A DNA stretch of 64,000 nucleotides, taken from positions 62,001 to 126,000 of the forward strand of contig NZ_JABUMX010000004.1 in assembly GCF_013327855.1 (NCBI RefSeq), given 5' to 3'. Shown here piece after piece: positions 1-9,240 of this stretch (its first letter is position 1; the number at the start of each line of letters is the position of its first letter). The notes below the pieces were generated by a model. The model searched no databases and had not been told where the DNA came from. It saw only the letters and a program-made list of their open reading frames with translations. The position numbers and the translations under genes are program-made. Source of the DNA: Phyllobacterium pellucidum. GTDB lineage: Bacteria; Pseudomonadota; Alphaproteobacteria; Rhizobiales; Rhizobiaceae.

Positions 1-1
1 C

Positions 2-73
2 AGGTGCGGTACCTATGTTCGCATTCGCGCGGCCATAAAGCTTGCAGCACAATCGGCCGGAAATGGAGGTTGA
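2..73 (+). CDS. 2Fe-2S subunit of xanthine-dehydrogenase-family enzyme, C-terminal end (partial)
   Basis: The first 72 bases read in frame as RCGTYVRIRAAIKLAAQSAG followed by two glycine/asparagine residues and a TGA. This is the typical end of the small iron-sulphur subunit of isoquinoline 1-oxidoreductase-type enzymes, whose last cluster motif is C-R-C-G-T-Y followed by IRAAI. The gene is cut by the left window edge. Its stop lies 5 bases before the start of the molybdopterin subunit, the usual two-gene order (IorA then IorB). The identification rests on this short tail plus context. Confidence 0.75.
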   Translation, partial: RCGTYVRIRAAIKLAAQSAGNGG

Positions 74-78
74 CGACC

Positions 79-2277
79 ATGACCATCGATCACGCCTTGA
101 CCGAAAGGGGTTCACGCCAGTCTCTGTTGCCGGCAAATCTCTCCCGCCGCAGCTTCCTTAAGGCAAGTGCGGCCATCGGCGGTGGACTTGTCTTGAGCCT
201 GCACCTGCCATCATCAAGAAATACAGCGAGGGCGAGCGAAGCCGCAGGCTTCGAGCCAAACGCCATCATTCGCATTGATGGCAATGGCGAGGTTTTCCTG
301 ACGATGCCCTATGTCGAAATGGGCCAGGGCACCTATACTGCGATCCCCATGCTGATAGCCGAAGAACTTGAAGTGAGCCTGGACAAGGTTCACCTCGAAC
401 ATGCGCCCCCGAATGAACAGTTTTATGCAAATCCGCTGCTCGGGGTCCAGGCCACGGGTAATTCGAACGCCATGCGGGGTGCATGGAAACCAATGCGGGA
501 GGCGGGTGCAACCGCGCGCATGATGTTGGTTGCAGCGGCCGCCAAGGAGTGGAGTGTCGATCCGGGTACTTGCCGCGCGCAGGGCGGTGAGGTGATACAC
601 GATGAGACCGGCAAGCGACTGACATATGGAGCACTGGTCGGCGCGGCAGCGAACATGCCGGTGCAGAAAGATGTCGCGCTGAAATCGGCCGATAGTTTCA
701 CGTTGATAGGCAAGCCAATCAAGCGGCTCGACACGCCGACAAAGGTCAACGGCACCGCCATTTATGGCATCGATGTCCGGCCGCCCGGGGTAAAGATCGC
801 AACGCTTGCGCAGTCTCCGGTCTTTGGCGGCAGGGTGAAGAGCCTCGATGACGCTGCCGCTCTGGCCGTTAAGGGCGTGCGTCAGGTTGTAAGGCTTGAC
901 GATGCTGTCGCAGTCGTGGCCGATCATATGGGCGCTGCAAAAAAGGGCATGGAAGCCCTGCAGATCGAATGGGATGACGGCCAGCACGCTTCGCTTGCCA
1001 CCGAGGATATTGCCCGCGAGCTCGACAAGGCGACAATGAGCCCAGGTGCCGTTGCACAGAATATCGGCGACGTGGACAAGGCCATGGGCAGCGCGGTCAC
1101 GCGGGTCGAGGCGAGCTATCAGTTGCCGTTCCTGGCACATGCGCCGATGGAGCCGATGAATTGTACCGTGCATTTCCGCAAGGATGAATGCGAGATCTGG
1201 ATCGGGAATCAAGCGATCGCGCGGGTTCAGGCGATGGCGGCGCAGGCGGCTGGTCTGCCGCAGGAGAAGGTCATTGTTCACAACCACCTGATCGGTGGCG
1301 GCTTTGGCAGGCGCCTTGAGGCGGATGGCGCGGTCCGCGCCGTGGAGATCGCCAAGCAAGTCGATAGTCCGGTAAAAGTGGTATGGACGCGCGAGGAAGA
1401 TATCCAGCACGACCTATACCGCCCCTACTGGTTCGATCGCCTTTCAGCTGGGCTCGACGACAAGGGTAGGCCAATTGCCTGGAAGAACCGGTTCGCCGGA
1501 TCGTCCGTGATTGCGCGGTGGCTGCCCCCAGGCTTCAAGGATGGGCTCGATCCGGACTCGACCGAAGGAGCCATCGATCTCGTCTACGATTTGCCGAACT
1601 TTCATGTCGAATATGTGCGGGCGGAGCCTCCGGCCATTCCGACTGGATTCTGGCGCAGTGTCGGCCCCTCGCACAATGTTTTCGTAACCGAAAGCTTCGT
1701 CGACGAACTGGCTGCTGCGGCAAAACAGGACCCCGTTGCTTACAGGCGGGCGCTTCTCGACAAGTCGCCCCGCGCTAAGGCCGTTCTCGACCTTGCGGCC
1801 GAAAAAGCCGGATGGGGGAGCACGCTCCCCGAGGGAAGCGGACGCGGGGTTTCGCTGCAGTTTGTCTTCGGCAGCTACATGGCACAGGTTGCCGAGGTCG
1901 AAGTGGCGAAAGACGGCACTGTCCAGCTTCGACGCGTCGTCTGCGCGATGGATTGCGGCACCCCCGTCAACCCGAATACGATCGAGGCTCAAATCCAGAG
2001 CGGCATCATCTTCGGAGCGACGGCAGCACTCTATGGGGAAATTACGCTCAAGAACGGGCGTGTCGAGCAGACCAATTTCGACTCCTACCAGATGCTGCGC
2101 ATCAACGAAGCACCGGCCATCGAGGTTCACATTATGGCGAGCACGGAACCACCGGGAGGGATGGGCGAGACCGGTACATCGGCAATCGTCCCCGCAATCG
2201 CCAATGCAATCTATGCAGCAACCGGGACGCGTCTGCGCAAGATGCCGGCAAATCCTGGTCTTCTGAAACGGGCTTAA
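79..2277 (+). CDS. molybdopterin-binding subunit, isoquinoline 1-oxidoreductase (IorB) type
   Basis: A 732-residue large subunit of a periplasmic molybdenum hydroxylase or aldehyde oxidoreductase. The start at 79 follows a TGGAGG at 64-69 and gives an N-terminus with a twin-arginine motif (SRRSFLK) and hydrophobic stretch, so export by Tat is expected. Visible family marks are the glycine-rich GGGFGRRLEADG near residue 415 and PPGGMGETGTSA near the C-terminus, which carries the catalytic glutamate region. Length fits the IorB class. It probably forms a dimer with the iron-sulphur subunit ending just upstream; electrons usually go to a cytochrome. The substrate cannot be told from sequence. 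Confidence 0.92.
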   Translation: MTIDHALTERGSRQSLLPANLSRRSFLKASAAIGGGLVLSLHLPSSRNTARASEAAGFEPNAIIRIDGNGEVFLTMPYVEMGQGTYTAIPMLIAEELEVSLDKVHLEHAPPNEQFYANPLLGVQATGNSNAMRGAWKPMREAGATARMMLVAAAAKEWSVDPGTCRAQGGEVIHDETGKRLTYGALVGAAANMPVQKDVALKSADSFTLIGKPIKRLDTPTKVNGTAIYGIDVRPPGVKIATLAQSPVFGGRVKSLDDAAALAVKGVRQVVRLDDAVAVVADHMGAAKKGMEALQIEWDDGQHASLATEDIARELDKATMSPGAVAQNIGDVDKAMGSAVTRVEASYQLPFLAHAPMEPMNCTVHFRKDECEIWIGNQAIARVQAMAAQAAGLPQEKVIVHNHLIGGGFGRRLEADGAVRAVEIAKQVDSPVKVVWTREEDIQHDLYRPYWFDRLSAGLDDKGRPIAWKNRFAGSSVIARWLPPGFKDGLDPDSTEGAIDLVYDLPNFHVEYVRAEPPAIPTGFWRSVGPSHNVFVTESFVDELAAAAKQDPVAYRRALLDKSPRAKAVLDLAAEKAGWGSTLPEGSGRGVSLQFVFGSYMAQVAEVEVAKDGTVQLRRVVCAMDCGTPVNPNTIEAQIQSGIIFGATAALYGEITLKNGRVEQTNFDSYQMLRINEAPAIEVHIMASTEPPGGMGETGTSAIVPAIANAIYAATGTRLRKMPANPGLLKRA

Positions 2278-2314
2278 GTTCAACGGCAATACCTACCAAC
2301 ACGGGGAGGGAATT

Positions 2315-2962
2315 ATGACAAATGCAGGCGTGGACATGAAGTTGGAGATTGTCGTCATCCCTGTTTCGGACGTCGACAGGGCGAAGGAATTCTATTCAAG
2401 CCTCGGCTGGCGGCTCGACGCCGATTACCCTGCCGACGACTTTCGCGTCATTCAGTTCACGCCGCCGGGTTCGGGGTGCTCCGTCATTTTCGGTAAGAAC
2501 GTCACTGCTGCAGCTCCAGGTTCAGTTAAGGGGCTCTATCTCATTGTTTCCGACATCGAGGCAGCGCGCACCGAGTTGATCGGCCACGGAGTCAAGGTCA
2601 GCGAAACATTTCACCATGCCGGCGACACCTATACCGGATCCGACGAACCCTACCTGTTTGGCAGTGTCCGGGTCAGCGGCCTTGATCCCGAACGGGGTAC
2701 CTACCGTTCGTTCGCGTCATTCAGCGATCCTGACGGCAATGGCTGGCTATTGCAGGAAATCACGGCACGGCTGCCGGGGCGCGTCGACGCGGACAACACC
2801 TTGTTCAATTCCTCGTCCGAGCTTGCTGCCGCCTTGCGCCGGGCAGCAACCGCGCATGGCGAACATGAGAAGCGCGAGGGCGGCAAGCACGACGAGAACT
2901 GGCCGGATTGGTACGCCGAATACATCGTGCGCGAGCAGGCCGGGAAGGAACTGCCGCTTTAG
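2315..2962 (+). CDS. VOC (glyoxalase/bleomycin resistance) family protein
   Basis: A 215-residue protein preceded by a GGGGAGGGA site at about 2302-2310. It opens with a typical vicinal-oxygen-chelate beta-strand (LEIVVIPVSDVDRAKEFYSS), has a second half with FASFSDPDGNGWLLQEIT, and a charged C-terminal extension of about 55 residues (ending with DWYAEYIVREQAGKELP). The extension with WPDWYAEY is seen in a subset of VOC proteins of soil bacteria. It lies 37 bases after the molybdoenzyme gene and could be co-transcribed. The substrate is unknown. Confidence 0.85.
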   Translation: MTNAGVDMKLEIVVIPVSDVDRAKEFYSSLGWRLDADYPADDFRVIQFTPPGSGCSVIFGKNVTAAAPGSVKGLYLIVSDIEAARTELIGHGVKVSETFHHAGDTYTGSDEPYLFGSVRVSGLDPERGTYRSFASFSDPDGNGWLLQEITARLPGRVDADNTLFNSSSELAAALRRAATAHGEHEKREGGKHDENWPDWYAEYIVREQAGKELPL

Positions 2963-3142
2963 CGAACCCGGCGCGAAAGCCCAACCCGCTCGGACGATGC
3001 GCAATCATACGCCACTTCAAATGGACGCCTGACGCATTTTGCGCCGGGCGAAGCTGCGTTGCGGCCGGAAAGCATTTCTTACATAGTGGCTTGCGCGCGC
3101 AAGTGGCCTCCCATGGACGCCACCATAAGGAGATGGGGAAAT

Positions 3143-3646
3143 ATGGGCGATCACACCGATACGAGTCATGTGGAGATGGTGGTCCTCATGACACCGGACA
3201 TGGCGAATTTCAGCGGCAAGGTCCACGGCGGCGCGCTTCTCAATCTTCTCGACCGCGTCGCTTTCTCCTGTGCCTCGCGCTTTTCCAAGCAATATGCGGT
3301 GACTCTATCGGTAGACCAGGTGGTGTTTCGCCAACCCATCCTTGTCGGTGAACTCGTAACGTTCCGCGCCTCGATCAATTACGCGGGACGAACCTCAATG
3401 GAAGTGGGCATTCGGGTGGAAGCGGAAGACATCCGCAGCGGCGTCCGCCGGCACACCAATTCATGCTACTTCACCATGGTGGCCGTGGATGAAGAAGGTA
3501 AGCCGACCGCCATTCCAGCGTATGATCCACAATCTGAGACTGCAAAGAGACGATTGCGGGCAGCGGAAACGCGGCGGAGCCTGCGCCGCGAGTTCGAGAC
3601 GCGGTTCAAGGAGGCCGCTTCTTCTGAAAGCGCTGGCGAGGGCTAG
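3143..3646 (+). CDS. acyl-CoA thioesterase, hotdog fold
   Basis: A 167-residue cytoplasmic protein of the YciA/BACH acyl-CoA thioesterase group. The start at 3143 is preferred over upstream codons because of AAGGAGATGG at 3126-3135. The hotdog signature is clear: VLMTPDMANFSGKVHGGALL, where N-F-S-G-x-V-H-G-G is the active-site stretch, followed by VTLSVDQVVFRQPILVGELV. It would hydrolyse acyl-CoA to free acid and CoA. The C-terminal 30 residues are charged and probably helical (RRLRAAETRRSLRREFE). Neighbouring genes give no pathway for it. Confidence 0.9.
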   Translation: MGDHTDTSHVEMVVLMTPDMANFSGKVHGGALLNLLDRVAFSCASRFSKQYAVTLSVDQVVFRQPILVGELVTFRASINYAGRTSMEVGIRVEAEDIRSGVRRHTNSCYFTMVAVDEEGKPTAIPAYDPQSETAKRRLRAAETRRSLRREFETRFKEAASSESAGEG

Positions 3647-3865
3647 CGCCGCCAACCCTTCTTCCGCGTCGTCCTCAGGGGAACCCCCGCTACTTCCAAA
3701 GTAGTATGATTTCTCTCGAAGTGCATATTTTTCAAGCAATTGCTACGCCTAATTCATCAGCTGGCAAGCACTAACCATGAGCGTTTCTGGCGCCCGCAGT
3801 TCATGTAGGATGATCTTGGGCCAATATCGGTAGAAACCGCACCAATAACAAAATGGAGGGGCATG

Positions 3866-4693
3866 ATGTCATCAGGTAAAAGACAAAACTCACCGCACAA
3901 CCGAGCGCGAAGACATTTCCTTGGCGTGGCGGGTGCAATCACAGCAACAGTCGTTGCTTCTTCGGCGGCGGACGCGATGGGTCACAAGACCTGGAGAAAA
4001 GGAGGCAACAAGGGCTCCGGATCGGGTTCAGGCTCCGGTTCCAGCGGCCAGAATTGCTTTCTGCGCGGCACTTCGATCATGACGCCGACAGGCGAAGCGG
4101 TGATCGAGGAACTCAAGGTGGGTGATCTGGTGGTCACAATGCGAGGCCATGCAGTGCCCATCAAATGGGTCGGGCATCAACGCTACAAAAACGGCGGAAA
4201 ATCCTGGCATGAAAGCGTTGTTCCCATCAAGGTTTCGCGCCATGCGCTCGACGATCGTACGCCGCACAAAGACCTTTACCTCTCTCCCAACCATGCGCTC
4301 TATATTGATGGCGTCCTTATCCGCGTGAAGGACCTCGTAAACGGGGCTACTATTGCTCCTGCTACTCCCAGCCGCGGCGAGGTGCTCGACTACTACCATA
4401 TCGTACTGGATACCCATGAAGTGATCCAGGCGGAAGGGTTGGCTGCCGAGACGCTTCTCGTCAGGGAAAGCAATTATGAGCACTTCACCAATTTCGCGGA
4501 TTACAAGCGCCTATATGCCAACGAAGCGCCTGTGGCCATGACGCCATTTGCACCGATCGTCGGTTACGAGGGTGGCCGCGAACACCTCAAGGCACTGCTC
4601 CGCATCTGGGCTTCGCCGTTCGTCAAGGTAAGCGATCCGATCGAAAAGGCCTATCAGAGGATTGCAGCGCGGGCCGATCAGCTCGTCAGCTGA
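3866..4693 (+). CDS. Tat-exported Hint-domain protein
   Basis: A 275-residue protein. ATG codons lie at 3863 and 3866; the second has better spacing from GGAGG at 3855-3859. The N-terminus has a twin-arginine signal (ARRHFLGVAGAITATVVA), then a basic stretch and a natural glycine-serine linker (GSGSGSGSGSS). The Hint (hedgehog/intein) domain begins at a cysteine: NCFLRGTSIMTP, then VIEELKVGDLVVT and LSPNHALYIDG. Such bacterial Hint domains can self-process at the leading cysteine, but no separate extein-like cargo follows here, so a processing or structural role is only a guess. It is monocistronic, with a stem-loop just after it. Confidence 0.85.
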   Translation: MSSGKRQNSPHNRARRHFLGVAGAITATVVASSAADAMGHKTWRKGGNKGSGSGSGSGSSGQNCFLRGTSIMTPTGEAVIEELKVGDLVVTMRGHAVPIKWVGHQRYKNGGKSWHESVVPIKVSRHALDDRTPHKDLYLSPNHALYIDGVLIRVKDLVNGATIAPATPSRGEVLDYYHIVLDTHEVIQAEGLAAETLLVRESNYEHFTNFADYKRLYANEAPVAMTPFAPIVGYEGGREHLKALLRIWASPFVKVSDPIEKAYQRIAARADQLVS

Positions 4694-4706
4694 TCCTGAC
4701 CGCTGA

Positions 4707-4727
4707 GGGGCGGCATCTGACCGCCCC
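4707..4727. terminator. stem-loop between convergent genes
   Basis: GGGGCGG at 4707-4713 pairs perfectly with CCGCCCC at 4721-4727 across a 7-base loop. It lies between the end of the Hint gene and the end of the convergent lipoprotein gene. The T tract is weak on both strands, so termination efficiency is uncertain. Confidence 0.5.
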
Positions 4728-4836
4728 CTAGCCTTTGCCAGCGCCATATTTGCCAATGCGACGGCCGGCCGTCTCGCTGACCAACAGGATCTGTTCAGGA
4801 GCCGGGAGCGAACTATCCGGCCTGCTCCAGATGGGC

Positions 4837-6120
4837 TCAGTCGCATCTCCTTGTCGAAGCAAGGCCGGCGCTGCAGTCCCTGGCAGGCGCTTTCTTCGTC
4901 GTGGTGTTCTGCGACACCCCAAAGGTCCCGCTGAGCTGATCCCCGTAATTGTCTCGCGTTGCTTGATCGACAACCGCGACCGGGGCAGCCAATATCAATC
5001 CGGCAGCGCCGCCTGCGGCGGCTGCCGTTCCGGTTGTCGCGGCGAGAATCTGATCGCCGAGACCTGTCTTGCTGTCGGTCAGCGTCTGGCCCTCGGAAAT
5101 GCGCTGGCCGATGAGTTGCACAATCTCCGGTGATTCAGCAAACTTCGAGTGGTGGAGATCGTCGCCGGCCTTGATCTTGGTGAGATCGATGACGGCGATC
5201 TTGTTGTTCTCGAGTTCTGCTTTGTAAGGCGCCTGCTCTGGATCGATCGACCCAAGCCGCGGAATGTCCCCCCAGATACGCCGCGACAGCGCCAAGGCGC
5301 GATCATCGCGCGACACAAACAGTGTGAAGCGGGGATGCTGGCTTCCCATATCCGCAATCTGCGACCGGAAAACGTCGACATCGACATCGGGTGCCGCCAG
5401 CATCACATTGGTGAATTTCGCAGGCAGCTTGCCATTACGGATCGCCATCTGGCGGAGAGACTCGAGTGCGAGCCAGTTTCCCATCGAATGCGCCAGCACG
5501 GAGACTTCCTTAACCTCTGGATCCCGCGCCAGATACTGGAACAGGTTTTCGAGGGCATTGCGCGTGTAATTGGTGCTTTCCCGATCGTAGCCATAGGCGA
5601 GAAGGCTTCCGCGCGAGGGCCATGTCACAAGTATCGGCGCACTATGAACGCCCGAATCCTTTACGATCTGCGCAAAGCGGAAAACGGAACTTTCGAACCT
5701 GTTGTTAAACCCATGGACAAATACGAGAACGCTGCGATCAGGGGATTTTCTTACCCCCGTACGGAGCCATTGCTTGGCTTCATCCAGGGTCAAATCATCT
5801 GTCTTCAGCGTCGCAAAATCTGTTGCCGGGTTGGGAGGAAGTCGCTTCGGCCAAGCCACTTCACCCTCCTTGCGCACCGTCTTTGGCGGGATCGAAACGG
5901 TGATGTCAGCAAATGCCGGCGCGAGCCCCCGCTCGCCGCTGAACATTTCGCCGGGATTGGTGGAGCGCTTGCGGGTCGTCGTGACGAGCATATCAACCTG
6001 GCTTGCTGCTGGCGCGGTCTCGGCAACCGGCGCCAGCACGTTTTTCGGATGGCTCGCACAACCTGAAGCGAGAATGGCCAACAATAGAATGAACGCCCCA
6101 TATCGACGTTCAGAACGCAT
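4837..6120 (-). CDS. DUF900 alpha/beta-hydrolase lipoprotein
   Basis: A 427-residue protein. Starting at the ATG at 6120 gives a lipoprotein signal (FILLLAILASGC with the lipobox cysteine near residue 20). The hydrolase core has VLVFVHGFNNRFE as the oxyanion region and VLAHSMGNW as the nucleophile elbow, as in the DUF900 family. After the hydrolase a Gly/Ala-rich hydrophobic stretch (AATTGTAAAAGGAAGLILAA) precedes a basic C-terminus. It should be anchored in the membrane and act as an esterase or lipase on an unknown substrate. It is separate from the DUF2092 pair upstream. Confidence 0.88.
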   Translation of the reverse strand: MRSERRYGAFILLLAILASGCASHPKNVLAPVAETAPAASQVDMLVTTTRKRSTNPGEMFSGERGLAPAFADITVSIPPKTVRKEGEVAWPKRLPPNPATDFATLKTDDLTLDEAKQWLRTGVRKSPDRSVLVFVHGFNNRFESSVFRFAQIVKDSGVHSAPILVTWPSRGSLLAYGYDRESTNYTRNALENLFQYLARDPEVKEVSVLAHSMGNWLALESLRQMAIRNGKLPAKFTNVMLAAPDVDVDVFRSQIADMGSQHPRFTLFVSRDDRALALSRRIWGDIPRLGSIDPEQAPYKAELENNKIAVIDLTKIKAGDDLHHSKFAESPEIVQLIGQRISEGQTLTDSKTGLGDQILAATTGTAAAAGGAAGLILAAPVAVVDQATRDNYGDQLSGTFGVSQNTTTKKAPARDCSAGLASTRRCD

Positions 6121-6168
6121 GACTTTTTTACACAACTGCATCAGATGGCACCGCTCCCACTCATGGCC

Positions 6169-6381
6169 TTAACAATAGTACACGCCGACGGCACAGCGGC
6201 GAACTGTTCGCCGGGCGACTCCTGCTACACTCACAGGCGTGAGCGGACGTCCGATCCTGGCGTCGGCGGGCGTAACGAAACCGGATATGCCCGGGACCGA
6301 CAATTCGAAACCGGCTTCCAACACGAACAGCCCGACGATCGCCGTCAATACCACTATCCTTAACTTCCTTGAGGTTTTCAT
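6169..6381 (-). CDS. small exported hypothetical protein, partner of DUF2092
   Basis: A 70-residue protein whose ATG overlaps the stop of the DUF2092 gene by four bases (ATGA at 6378-6381), so the two are translationally coupled. It has an N-terminal hydrophobic segment (IVVLTAIVGLFVLEAGFEL) and ends in an arginine- and cysteine-containing tail (VARRTVRRCAVGVYYC). No known domain is recognised. Coupling implies a job linked to the DUF2092 protein in the envelope. Confidence 0.75.
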   Translation of the reverse strand: MKTSRKLRIVVLTAIVGLFVLEAGFELSVPGISGFVTPADARIGRPLTPVSVAGVARRTVRRCAVGVYYC

Positions 6382-7187
6382 TTGCTGCCTCCTACGGCGA
6401 AGTGTTGTGGAAGTTCGTCGATATCGCCCAATTTCTTGAGATCGACCTGCTTGGCATCCGTGGCGTTCTTGAATCCGAAGTCAGCTGCCGAGACGTCTGT
6501 CCCCGACTTCCAGTCGCTGATCTGAATGCTGTATTGCGGCCCCTGGTCTACTTTTTTCGCCGTGATGACATATCTGCAGGGATAAGGATGGTCGCCCTGG
6601 GCAATCCAGAACTGCCAGTCAACCTCCTTGGCCCGGAACGCAAGATGATCGCATTCGGTCCCGCCGATTACGCCGCTCCCGAGGTCCTTCACATTCGTGA
6701 CATCCCGCATCAGTTCATCGTAGACGTTTGGTAGGAGCAGGTCGGCGCCGGGCACAGGACGATGCAGTTTATCCCGCAGTTCGTCGATGAGATGATCGAT
6801 GCTGCCGGGCGAATCCACTTGCGTATATACATTGGCATCCTTGCCAAACAGGGTCACCGTCTTGCCATCGAAGGTCATTTCCACATTGGCGAATCCGCCA
6901 TGCCGCGTCGCACGGATCTTGTCGGGACGGTCGAGTTCGATCGTTCCGGAACTTGCCAGCAGGAGTTTCTGGTGTTCCTTGGTGACGACCTCGAGATTGG
7001 TGTCGTAATTGAACGAGATCTGCTTTTGCGCCGTGACGTAGTCGGACATTGCCTTGAGCAATTTCTTGGCGTCCGCCTCGTCGGCACTTGCTGCGGATAA
7101 TGTTGCCGCTACTGCATAAAGCGCCACCGCCGCTACCGACAGGGTTGTCGCAGCGAACCGCTTAACGTTTCGAGCCATCTTCTGCAT
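6378..7187 (-). CDS. DUF2092 exported protein
   Basis: A 269-residue protein with a strong AGGGAGGA site upstream and a signal peptide (about residues 1-36, ending AASADEA). The rest matches the DUF2092 pattern: a first segment with KLLKAMSDYVTAQKQISF, a central GTIELDRPDKIRATRHGGF and an outer-membrane lipoprotein carrier-like beta-strand series. This fold resembles LolA/LolB-type carriers, which suggests periplasmic lipid or lipoprotein handling, but the function is not established. It is the first gene of a two-gene unit. Confidence 0.88.
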   Translation of the reverse strand: MQKMARNVKRFAATTLSVAAVALYAVAATLSAASADEADAKKLLKAMSDYVTAQKQISFNYDTNLEVVTKEHQKLLLASSGTIELDRPDKIRATRHGGFANVEMTFDGKTVTLFGKDANVYTQVDSPGSIDHLIDELRDKLHRPVPGADLLLPNVYDELMRDVTNVKDLGSGVIGGTECDHLAFRAKEVDWQFWIAQGDHPYPCRYVITAKKVDQGPQYSIQISDWKSGTDVSAADFGFKNATDAKQVDLKKLGDIDELPQHFAVGGSK

Positions 7188-7294
7188 TGAAGCATCCTCC
7201 CTGTTTCGCCCGCTTAAGCAGGCAGGAACAACACTATGCGCTGTGATGCCATTAAGCTCGTAGTATCGGGTATGTTACCCCCCGCGCCACGCCC

Positions 7295-9106
7295 CTACCG
7301 AGATGGAGCAGACGCAGCCGCCGGCACCGCGCCCGCCGCTGCTTCTGCGCCGGGCGGCAGCAGCAGCCCTGCCTTGCGAATGCCTGCGATCATGCGGGCC
7401 TGATCATTCGGTTGAATATTGCGGAGCTTGAGTTCGGTTACGAGGTTTGGAATGAACCCCGGGCGCATGGCGACGAACGTGTCGCCTTCTCGTTTTGCCT
7501 CTTCCATCATCCCTTTTTCTGCGTAGATGACGGCAGCGACCAGATGAAAGAGGGGAAATTTCTCGAGGTTCGCCTGACGGATTTCGATAAGCGCCGTATC
7601 GTAATCTTCGAGCATATAGGCAGCGAGGGCGCGATTGCCGTGGTAGTAGCCGGCGCCGCCTGGATTGAATGCGAGTGCCTGGTCCAGGACCTGTGCGCCT
7701 TGCTTCCATTCGCCGCCCATGGCGAGGCGAACCCCGTATTCACCCATGAGTTCGGTATCGTTGGGATTGATGGCAAGCGCCTCTTCGCCCACGCGCATCG
7801 ATTCCGCCAGTTGCTGATTGAAGAACAGAGCGGTCATCAGCGCCTGGAGGGCCCGGCTGTTGTCAGGCTCGAGTTCGACGGCGCGCCGGGCGGCCTGTAA
7901 CGCACGTTGGAGTGCGGGTTGTGAATTCGACCGAGGATTGTAGCCGAACCTATCCTCGTCCAGATAGACGATCGACAGCATTGCCCAGGCTGTTGCGTAG
8001 GTCGAATAACGCGCAACAGCTGTTTCCAGGCACGCGCGGACATTGGCGTGGCGTTCAACGCTGAGCTCGGCGCGGTAGGCATAGAAGCGAAGGGTGCACC
8101 CGTACGCGTCGAGATCATCTGGCGGCGGATTCGCCGTATTGACTTGCGTGATTATGCCGTATGGCTGGGCTATGGCTTTCGCGACCTTGTTTGCGACATC
8201 GGTCTGGATGGCAAAAAGGCCACGCGAGCGAAGATCATCCTCATAAGTGTCTGACCAAAGAATAGCATTTGTCGCTGTATCGATAAGCCGGGAAGTCACT
8301 CGCACGCGATCGTCGGATATACGCACGCCCCCGGTCAGCAGGTATCGTGCCCCGAGCTTGCCGCGTATATGCGACGCGTCCACGCCGGTTGGCAAAGCCT
8401 CGGATGTTTCCCGCCCAAACACTTTGAGTTCCTTGAAGCGGGGCAGCGCCGTCAACAGCTCTTCCGTCAGCCCCAGCGCATAAAGATTGGCCTGTGAGCT
8501 CTCGCCGAGATTGGCAAAGGGCGCGACGACGAGCGACGGTTCATTCGGAACCGACGTGAATGAGGCGCCTGGATCGAACACCGTGCGGGCAAACGTCCAG
8601 TAACCGAGTAATGCAATTGCAATTGCAGCCGCGAGCATCCACGCAGCCAGCCTACCGGGGCGGGCGAACAGGGATTTCGGAGGAGCCACGACGGGAGCAA
8701 CGGCAGGCTCTGCCACCGTCCCGGCTTCGTTCCAGGAGAAATACGGGACGTACTTGCCCTTTGGTATATCGATCCTTACCGGATCATCCTTGCCGGCGAT
8801 CAGATAATAACGCTCAAGCGTACGGCGCAGACGGCCCGCCTCGATCCGTACAACCGGATCGTCCTGGTTAAAGCCTTCGTCGCGATTGAAAACCTCAATG
8901 GCGATGGAATAGCCCTTGATGCGCTCGGCACGCCCTGCAAGCGTCTCTTCAACGACGTAGCGAAGAAAGGCATGCGCATGTCCTGCATTGGGGAATTCAG
9001 GACTGGCAATCATGCGATCCAATTGGGCGCGGATATCCTCCGGAGCGGGCGGCACGCGTTGTGCGCCGGCTGCCTGTTCAGTCCGGGCCTCCATTTGGTC
9101 CTGCAT
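7295..9106 (-). CDS. membrane TPR protein with conserved N-terminal domain and FlgO-like domain
   Basis: A 603-residue protein. The ATG at 9106 has GGGGGAT just upstream, which rules out about 114 upstream in-frame residues. Order: a conserved soluble domain at about 15-125 (motifs QLDRMIASPEF, FLRYVVEETLAGR, DDPVVRIEAGRLRRTLERYY, IPKGKYVPYF); one membrane helix at about 153-173; a FlgO-like domain around 190-320 (PSLVVAPFANL, LGARYLLTGGVRI); then tetratricopeptide repeats to about 560. The architecture parallels adenylate-cyclase TPR proteins, but the cyclase domain is replaced by the conserved N-terminal domain, which lacks metal-binding aspartates. A sensor or regulator role is inferred. 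Confidence 0.85.
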   Translation of the reverse strand: MQDQMEARTEQAAGAQRVPPAPEDIRAQLDRMIASPEFPNAGHAHAFLRYVVEETLAGRAERIKGYSIAIEVFNRDEGFNQDDPVVRIEAGRLRRTLERYYLIAGKDDPVRIDIPKGKYVPYFSWNEAGTVAEPAVAPVVAPPKSLFARPGRLAAWMLAAAIAIALLGYWTFARTVFDPGASFTSVPNEPSLVVAPFANLGESSQANLYALGLTEELLTALPRFKELKVFGRETSEALPTGVDASHIRGKLGARYLLTGGVRISDDRVRVTSRLIDTATNAILWSDTYEDDLRSRGLFAIQTDVANKVAKAIAQPYGIITQVNTANPPPDDLDAYGCTLRFYAYRAELSVERHANVRACLETAVARYSTYATAWAMLSIVYLDEDRFGYNPRSNSQPALQRALQAARRAVELEPDNSRALQALMTALFFNQQLAESMRVGEEALAINPNDTELMGEYGVRLAMGGEWKQGAQVLDQALAFNPGGAGYYHGNRALAAYMLEDYDTALIEIRQANLEKFPLFHLVAAVIYAEKGMMEEAKREGDTFVAMRPGFIPNLVTELKLRNIQPNDQARMIAGIRKAGLLLPPGAEAAAGAVPAAASAPSR

Positions 9107-9240
9107 TCTTTCATCCCCCGATGAACAGAAACCACCCGCATCTTCTAGTTGTATGCTACGGTAACCTACTCCCCAAATGCCTCCCCGTCCACGATAGTAA
9201 GTTCGAAACTCCTTTTGCTCCGGAAAGGGAGCTCTTTGAC

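Noticed and set aside
214..1410. A 398-residue open frame on the minus strand
   Set aside because: Antisense shadow of the molybdopterin subunit; rich in Arg, His and Cys without any domain pattern.
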